A DNA stretch of 64,000 nucleotides, taken from positions 62,001 through 126,000 of the forward strand of contig CDRNVI010000016.1 of NCBI GenBank assembly GCA_977017575.1. The letters run 5' to 3'. Both the position numbers and the translations under genes were made by a program. Below the pieces are notes generated by a model. It worked only from the letters and a program-made list of their open reading frames with translations, did not search any database and was not told where the DNA came from. How positions within the stretch are numbered: position 1 is the first letter of the stretch; each line of letters starts with the position of its first letter. This document shows positions 57,673-64,000 of the stretch, piece after piece. The DNA is from Paramoeba atlantica (taxonomy: Eukaryota > Discosea).

Positions 57673-60600
57673 ATGTCATCTCCTCAAGTGAGCGAACTGA
57701 TACACAACAATCGAGGAATGAATAAATCACTTTGTGTCAAAAGTAAACCAAAGAAGTTGCGTCGAATCAAAGTGATTAACAGCGCAAAAGAGCTCTCAAC
57801 GACATGGGCAGATCACGAGAATTACGATTTCCCTCCACGACACAAAATTAAGATTAGGAAATCACCAAGTTCAGACTCAGACTCTGGCTCGGGCGGTATC
57901 TCACCTCCAGATGAACTTCCTTCTGAGGATGAACATTCCAGTGCGATGTCAACGGATGGCGATGACCAGGAGGTAATACAAGAACAGGTATTTTCCAAAT
58001 CTCCGGATCGTGTGTACGAAATTATCAAAGAATGGGGAAAAGGAAGCACATGTGAAATCCGTTGGGGATTCAACGAGAAACAAGTATACGATAGCGTAGG
58101 GACGGTGACTAAGAGAACTGTACGTCGAGGGGCGGTAAAGCTCAGAATATCATACAAACCAAAAGATGCTAGTGAAGGTCCTTCAGGTTTTATCTATCTA
58201 CCGCAATCTGCGAAAATCAAGATTTGGTCAATACGTGAAACGAAAGTCAACAGAATCAAATCTTTAGGGGAGGCTATCGAATCTATCGAAGAAAAGCAAA
58301 ATGAAGCATCCGAATCGATAGAAGTGAGTCGTGATTTAGACCCTCTTCCAAGATTCGCGCAGATCGATCCCTCTTTTTCGGTGCACGTTGTTGCAATATT
58401 TCGTTCGATCGTTAGCGCATATCCGAAAGCCAAAACAGAGTCTGAAAAAACAAGTATATGGCACAAACTGTTAAATGCGCCCCGAGATTCCTTGGCTACG
58501 ATTCATCAAAATCTCATTCGGCGCCATAGTTCAGCGAAAGCACATAAGAAAGCCGGAATTGACGAGCAGAACTCAAACCTAAGCGAGAAGGAGCGCTTGG
58601 AACAAGACATCGATAGACGTTCAATCAGAAGTGCTTTGCAGGCGGGAAAAGCAAATAACGTTAGAAAGGCCACGCGCATTTTAGATAACGTATATCGAGA
58701 ATCCTACCTTACTGCAGAAGAAAAATCTCGGGAACTGAAGAGACTACATCCTAACGGACCTTCCCCGCAAGGTACTGACCAAGAACTTCCTCGGATCGCA
58801 GTAGTGGAGAATTTAGAAGTGCGCCTAGCCACCGAAAAATTATCTCGAGGTGCGTCACCTGGCCCCACTGGATTCAGTGAAAGTATGCTTCGCCTCTTGG
58901 CCGAGGACGAGGAATCGTGCCTCTCCTTGTGTCACATGTTCCGAGATGTAATAAACGGTGAAGTGTCACAATGCGTTCGCACGCGCCTTACGCGATGCAG
59001 AATGATAGCTTTGGCGAAGCCAAACAATGGCATAAGACCTGTAGCGATGGGGGAAACTATTCTTAAGGTCTGTGGTTCTATTCTTCTCCAGCGTCACGAA
59101 TGTGCACTGAAATCTCTCTTCCAGCCGATTCAACGTGGTATTCTACAAAAAAGCGCATGTGAATCAATCGTTCATGAGTTGATTTCTGAATACGAAGCTG
59201 GTAGCACGATTCTCACCGTAGATTTCAAGAACGCATATAACACACCACACCGCACAGCTATTGAACAAGCCCTATTCCAGTACCCCGTCTTCAAGCACTT
59301 CTTGAGAATGTTTTATCTAGAATATGGACAGCCATCGGATCTCCTTTTCTTTGCCAATAGCTCACTGTACTCTACAATCGAAAGTTCATCTGGAGTTCGG
59401 CAAGGATCAGCATTATCATCTCTGTATTTTTGCACTTTGCTACAAGGAGCTTTGAAGGAAGTCGCGGATGCGTATCCAGAAGTCACCTTACGAGCTTATC
59501 AGGATGACGTCACAATGAGTTCCAAAAATGAAGCCTCTAGAAGTAGCTTTCAAACATTTTCAAGAGCTTACAAAGGACCTGAACCTGGAAATAAACTTCC
59601 ACAAGTGTGAAATCTTTCAAGGATCAAAAGCACAACACTGTAAAGTTTCAGCACTTCGAGAACTGGGAGTTCAGGATTGCGTGGATACGATCAAAGTGCT
59701 TGGAGGCTACATAGGCAGCAATAAAGCAGTCGAACGGAAGCTCCTGGAAAAATTAGAAAAACACAATTGTTTATTCCGAAGACTCGGTTGCATGGGGCCA
59801 AGCAATTTGTCACTTGCTATTCTCAAGCGGTGCACGTTGCCGCGCCACGATTACCACTTGCGAGTGCATAAACCAGGCGCATCGCTCTCGTTGGCGCAAG
59901 AATTCGATAAAGAGATTCGAGGTGTTTTAAAGAGATGGTGTGGGGCGGACGACGACGCTTTGTCATTAGCTTCGCTCCCTTGCAAAATGGGGGGATTAGG
60001 CATAACTTCCACGATCCTGAAACATCGTTTCCTTTTCGACCTTTCTCGCAATTCTATTGATGAGCATGTCAAAACCATTGAAGCTCCGGTAGAATCAGAG
60101 GAAAAACGAAAAGCTAACAAGAACTCAGGGTCGCAGGGAGCGCGCACCAGCATGAAAAAAATGATGAAAAGTGAACATGAAAAAGTAGCCGCAGAGCTGA
60201 GCGGGAATCCTCGATTCGGGAACATCATGAAAAGATCGCAAGAGTCAAATTACCATCTATTCTCGACCAGCAACTATGTGAATCCTTACCTATTTAAACA
60301 AACCCTCACGATGCGTCTAGCGATAAGACTGGAGAATGCCCCAGAAACCGTTTCGTGCCCAGGATGTGGAACCATTGAATCACCGAGCAATATTATTCCA
60401 CATGTGGCCGGCTGTTCGCGATGTGCAGGAATGAATAGCACAAGGAAACACTCACACATCGTACGGTATTTATCTAACTTGTGTGCCAAAGCAGGGCTGC
60501 CATGCGCCATTGAGCCTCGTCTTTATTCATCCTTTTTCTGTACAAAGTGCAAATGTTCAATCTCACCCGAAGCCGCAGAAAGACACCCATGTCGCGCTAG

Positions 60601-60997
60601 AAGAATTAGATCAGGCCCGGATCTAGCAATAATGTGGCCTGACGTAGGGGAAGTTTTATACGACGTGACAGTGATCCATACATGTTGCAGTGGATATCGT
60701 AAACAAAGCAGCAGAGCTCTTTTACAAAGTGCAGTGGAACGAAAACATCGGAAATATATAGTGGAAAAAGGTCTGGAACCAGAATATTTTCGATGTATAG
60801 CGGTAACAGACTGTGGGTTAATGCATGAAGAAACGAAGAACCTAATCAAAACCCTGGCGAAAAGGGCTGAGCTTGATTTCCAAAACACGCGAGATTCCTT
60901 TCAACTAGAAATCGAGAAATTTGCAGCTTACACTGTCGTATCACAATTACGACAATACATCTCAGCAGAACAATGGCTAGGAGGCCTCAGCCATTGA
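57673..60997 (+). pseudogene. REL LINE family B ORF, copy B2, single frameshift
   Basis: It starts at ATG 57673 (MSSPQVSELI). The N-terminal domain has LSTTWADHENY, KEWGKGSTCEIRWGF and GFIYLPQSAKIKI. The RT has RGASPGPTGFSE, RPVAMGETILK, VDFKNAYNTPHR, GVRQGSALSSLYF and catalytic AYQDDVTMSS. Just after, at an A-run (59524-59528), the reading shifts by one base; the next frame continues KPLEVAFKHFQELTKD to the end. One surplus A explains it and could be a real mutation or a sequencing error. The C-terminus is complete: CPGC..HVAGC, CTKCKC, RSGPDLAIMW..YDVTVIHTCC. About 1107 codons in all, slightly longer than B1 from its 37946 frame. Confidence 0.83.
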
Positions 60998-61172
60998 AAA
61001 ATAAAGTTCGCAAAAAGAACCCTTGTCAAGACCGCTTATTTTCCTCTGCGTAAAGTGGCAACTAAAAGAACATAGGAGGCCTCAGCCATTGAAAAATAAA
61101 GTTCGCAAAAAGAACCCGTGTCAAGACCGCTTATTTTCTCTGCGTAAAGTTGCAACTAAAAGAACATACCGC
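60980..61172 (+). repeat. Tandem duplication across the LINE B2 stop and 3' UTR
   Basis: About 95 bp (AGGCCTCAGCCATTGAAAAA... to ...CAACTAAAAGAACATA) occurs twice in a row, at about 60980-61072 and 61074-61167, with a few differences. The first copy includes the last codons and the TGA. Probably replication slippage after insertion. Confidence 0.65.
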
Positions 61173-61512
61173 AAAATAATAATAGTGAGAGATTCGTTTT
61201 TATGCAATATACATATGGTATATATATATGCGCAAGTCCACGTCAATTCCAACAGCAACAACAACGCCTAAAGTCCAAAACAATCATGCGGTAAATTATT
61301 CCCTAAAAATCTGTAAATAATACCTCAAAAAAAAAGCAACGAGCAAACAAACTACAACCTAAAACCGGATGGATTAGATGATCTTTGTTTTTGTTAAGAC
61401 CTTTGTTTTCATTAAGACCTGTGTTTTTATTAAGAAAAAAAAATAACAATAACAATATTCACTGGGTAAAAAAAAATAATCCTGGTATTGATTTTCTTTT
61501 TTTTTTTTTTGC
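61173..61512 (+). other. AT-rich 3' UTR of LINE B2
   Basis: A- and T-rich sequence with an AACAACAACAAC run (61252-61265), repeated TTTGTTTTTGTTAAGACC-like units (61385-61430) and A-runs. No gene or stable hairpin stands out. Confidence 0.5.
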
Positions 61513-61640
61513 AATTAATAAGGGGGGAGAAGTATGAATCGCGGCATTGCCTCTATATTTTGACCCAGTAGACGAACCAAGTAGGTCCATTGGGGGGGGT
61601 ATACGAGTTGAAAACAAACAATCAAATTAGCAATTCTTTT
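61513..61640 (-). repeat. Repeat P copy, minus strand
   Basis: Reverse complement of repeat P: its poly(A) reads as the T-run at 61497-61511, followed by GCAATTAATAAGG and the G-run before TATACGAG. It is most like the copy at 28233, which shares CTACTTGGTTCGTCTACTGG. Confidence 0.65.
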
Positions 61641-61822
61641 TCTGTCCACAGATGTACCTTTTTTCTCAGCAAAAAAAAAAAAATCTTAATAATTATGTAC
61701 GTGTATGAACTGTATGCATTTTCGCGTGAAATTGATTTTATTCTTATGTGACTGTATTAGTGACTATTCTATTTTGGTAAAGCTTCACTCGTTTTCGCGG
61801 GGTTGGTTTTTCAACATCAGTG

Positions 61823-61838
61823 TTTCTGTACCTTGTTG
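61823..61838 (+). promoter_or_regulatory. 16-nt shared 5' leader of LINE B3
   Basis: Same 16-mer as at 33944, 37713 and 57619, preceded here by CATCAGTG and followed by TTTGTTGATT and the ATG at 61863. Confidence 0.65.
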
Positions 61839-61862
61839 TTTGTTGATTTTATTTTTACTCGT

Positions 61863-62609
61863 ATGAACACGCAAAACGCCGAACAAATTATGAAGAGGGG
61901 AACAACGCTCGATAAGCCAAAGAAAACCCCCCGTGTGAGAGTTATTATGAGTGCAAAGGAATTATCGCCGAACTGGGCCGACCACGAGGTACATAGCAAC
62001 TACCGCCGGCCAAGGATAAAATTATCTGATGCAAGGCCGACCTCACAAGAGTCCGAGAATGATTCCGATGAGGAGAGAGATTCATCCAAACATCCTGAAG
62101 ATTGCGAAGGCGCCTCCGATGATACCACAGGCGAAGAATCTGATGTGATGTCGGTGGATGGGGAAGTGACGTCGATGGATTGGGAAGTGGGGCAACGCAA
62201 AAACGAAGAATTTCCGAAGGCTCCAGATCACATCAACACCATTATCCATGAATGGGGAAAAGGAACGACGTGCGAACTGAGATGGGGATTCAAAAAAGAG
62301 CAGAAATATGCCTCAAAAGGAGTAGTGGTGAAGAGGACTGTCCGAAAAGGTATTGTGAAGCTGAAGGTGGAATACAAGCCAAGCGACGGAGACAATGGAC
62401 CCTCTGGTTTTATCTACCTTCCTCCATCTGCAAAAGTGAAAATTTGGTCCATTAAGGCACTGTGTCTAAATAAAGTAAAAAGCGTCGTTGTGTCAATGGA
62501 AAACACTGGAAATTCAGAGAACAAGGAGGAGCGAGGCATTGAGGGAACATCTGATTTGGAACCGCTGCCAAAGATGGCACAAATTGATCCAACGTTTGCC
62601 GTCCACGTA
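61863..62609 (+). CDS. REL LINE family B, copy B3: N-terminal domain
   Basis: It starts at ATG 61863 (MNTQNAEQIMKRG). It carries LSPNWADHEVH, an acidic Ser/Glu/Asp-rich spacer, HEWGKGTTCELRWGF, VVKRTVRKGIVKLKVEY and GFIYLPPSAKVKIW, then LPKMAQIDPTFAVHV. With B1 and B2 this defines a conserved N-terminal domain of about 200 residues that I cannot assign to a known family. Coding similarity stops at about 62609, where a YR remnant starts; the frame ends a few codons later. Confidence 0.8.
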
Positions 62610-63598
62610 ATGTCCACCTTGTATTAAAAATCTGTCAGCGCAGAATAAATTTGCTCAACCGAGTGCCGCATATGGCTAATCAAGTCGTGGACCTTCCGTA
62701 TAAGATTCGTTCTAAGCTGGGAGAATGGCGCAACAAACTGCTTGAAAACGTACCCGTTGAGCCCTCTCCGCATCCCGAGTTATCACCGCCGCGTCATAAC
62801 CTTTATACCGATGCGTCAGCCAAGGGATGGGGGGCGATCTTATATCTCGACAATGGGGAGGTATGTATTGTCGGAAGTCCGTGGGAGCCGGGGACAGAAT
62901 ATGAAGTCAACAAGGCCGAAGCTCAAGCGGTACGACTCGCACTTGAAAAATTTGCGGACAAATTTGAGCCACATACGTGTCTTCAGTTGTGGATCGATAA
63001 CACTTCCTGCAAGGCCGCATTCAACAGAAAAATTTGTAAATCAGACGGGATTGCACCAGAGTTGTGCAGTGTTTTGGAGTGGGCGAAAGAACGACACCTT
63101 TGCATCAAAGCGAATTACGTTTCGACAAAGCTCAATCCTGCAGATCATTTTAGTCGGAATTTCGAGTGACGATCATATACATGTAGTTTTCAAAAAAAAA
63201 ATTGTTTTCTTTAGTTCAGAATCTAGGCAGGGCTAGTTCCTCGGAAAAGCGTGTCACGAAGGTTTGGTCACCCTTTTTGGCATTCTATCATGACAAGCGA
63301 CATTGGATAAACGCGAGAAAGGAGCTCAATAGCTACGCGTGAGCGGGTTGGAGGCTGCGAGTGTTGGGGGGCTTAGCCCCTTCACATAGTATTTACTTGT
63401 TTATTATTGATTTTAGATTCGGTACCAAGTTATTATCTTATTAGCGTGCGCATTATAAATCGTAGTATACATGTATTCCTGTTCTATAAAAATATTGTAT
63501 GTTCAGTGAAAAGAGACAGAAGTGTGTATTTCTGGAATTAGATACTTTATATTGTTTCTGCTTTATTGAATGTTCGGACGCCTCGCTGCGGATTTCAA
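62610..63598 (+). mobile_element. YR retroelement D8 remnant, broken
   Basis: Fossil: the end of an RT/RNase H gene (62651-63169; YTDASAKGWGAILYLD, VNKAEAQAVRLAL, LWIDNTSCKAAFNRK, LNPADHFSR) and about 430 bp of 3' non-coding sequence with a GGGGGGCTTAGCCCC hairpin near 63370. Everything upstream is absent. It separates the N-terminal and RT parts of LINE B3. It is closely related to D6. Confidence 0.72.
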
Positions 63599-64000
63599 TT
63601 GTCAAAAGGTGCAGCTCCTGGCCCGACAGGTCTTAGTGAAAGCATGATGCGAATTTTAGTGGAGGACGAAGAATCCTGCCTTTCACTCTGCCACATGCTG
63701 AGAGACGTCATAAATGGGGAAGTTGCGAAAAGTGTCCGAGTTAGATTAACACGATGCAGAATGATAGCCCTTGCAAAACCGAACAATGGAATACGACCGG
63801 TTGCAATGGGGGAAACGCTGCTAAAAATTTGCGGTTGTATCCTCCTTGAGCGCCATGCGAACTCCTTGTCAGACATATTCCAACCGATCCAAAGAGGCAT
63901 ATTACAAAAGAATGCATGTGAGTCCATTGTACATGAAGTTTGGGAAGAGCATGAAGCTGGAGCCACAATTTTGACGATTGATTTCAAGAATGCATACAAT
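63599..64000 (+). CDS. REL LINE family B, copy B3: RT part, runs off the right edge
   Basis: Open from the junction at 63599 to the window end, 134 codons: LSKGAAPGPTGLSESMMR, CRMIALAKPNNGIRPVAMGE, QRGILQKNACESIVHE and LTIDFKNAYN. It aligns with B1/B2 from the start of the RT. About 150 residues that normally link the N-terminal domain to the RT are missing between 62609 and 63599, so the YR remnant replaced sequence and did not simply insert. It could also be a second, separate family B copy. Confidence 0.78.
   Translation, partial: MSKGAAPGPTGLSESMMRILVEDEESCLSLCHMLRDVINGEVAKSVRVRLTRCRMIALAKPNNGIRPVAMGETLLKICGCILLERHANSLSDIFQPIQRGILQKNACESIVHEVWEEHEAGATILTIDFKNAYN

Larger units (their letters stand above)
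57619..61490 (+). mobile_element. REL LINE family B, copy B2, near full length
   Basis: Leader, ORF (57673-60997) and a long AT-rich 3' UTR that begins with a tandem duplication and fades into A-rich sequence before repeat P on minus. The right end is approximate; no TSD was identified. Confidence 0.75.

Noticed and set aside
1-64000. Host genes, tRNA or rRNA genes between the elements
   Set aside because: Every stretch over 300 bp could be tied to an element, its UTR or A-rich debris. No spliced gene signal, tRNA cloverleaf or rRNA sequence was recognised by eye; a tRNA or splice-model scan could still find something small.

Overview
This 64 kb window is eukaryotic DNA made almost wholly of retrotransposons and their debris. 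I found no host gene, rRNA, tRNA or CRISPR array. Long reading frames with the standard genetic code, poly(A) tracts, target-site duplications (TSDs), LINE reverse transcriptases (RTs) and tyrosine-recombinase (YR) retroelements point to a repeat-rich region of an invertebrate or protist. The species cannot be told from the window.

Five kinds of element make up nearly everything. (1) APE-endonuclease/RT/RNase H LINEs (1-3471 plus; 16699-27514 minus). (2) LINEs with a C-terminal restriction-like endonuclease (REL), in three families. Family A has zinc fingers and a YLDD box (3470-5722; 6335-27752; 28366-30902; 33944 to about 42000). Family B has an N-terminal NWADHE domain and a YQDD box (37716-41614; 57619-61490; 61823-64000, plus fragments). 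Family C has a YVDD box (43407-45938, plus fragments). (3) YR retroelements of PAT/DIRS type, treated as fossils (9693-15426 and 20523-26037 on plus; several broken ones on minus). (4) Structured SINE-like retroposons (8182-8726, 18594-19127, 52262-52758 and a relative near 48.1-49.2 kb). (5) TIR elements with 8-bp TSDs (50241-51322, 53640-56535).

The layout is deeply nested. From 6.3 to 27.8 kb one family A LINE contains a SINE, a YR element (itself holding a LINE fragment) and a minus-strand RNase H LINE. That minus-strand LINE contains a second copy of the same SINE and a second YR element. Removing the inserts leaves exact multiples of three in both host LINE frames (3855 and 4269 nt), so both LINEs were open when they were hit. 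At 33.9-42.0 kb a full-length family A LINE holds a full-length family B LINE in its 3' UTR. At 42.4-48.1 kb a family C LINE sits inside a minus-strand YR fossil. From 49 to 57.6 kb YR fossils carry TIR elements, one of which holds a further LINE and a solo split repeat.

The signals most worth following are a 16-nt leader at the 5' ends of four REL LINEs from two families (candidate spliced leader or promoter), a hairpin motif with compensatory base changes in the SINEs, and a YR element with two extra tandem copies of its circle-junction repeat. All boundaries and counts were read by eye.
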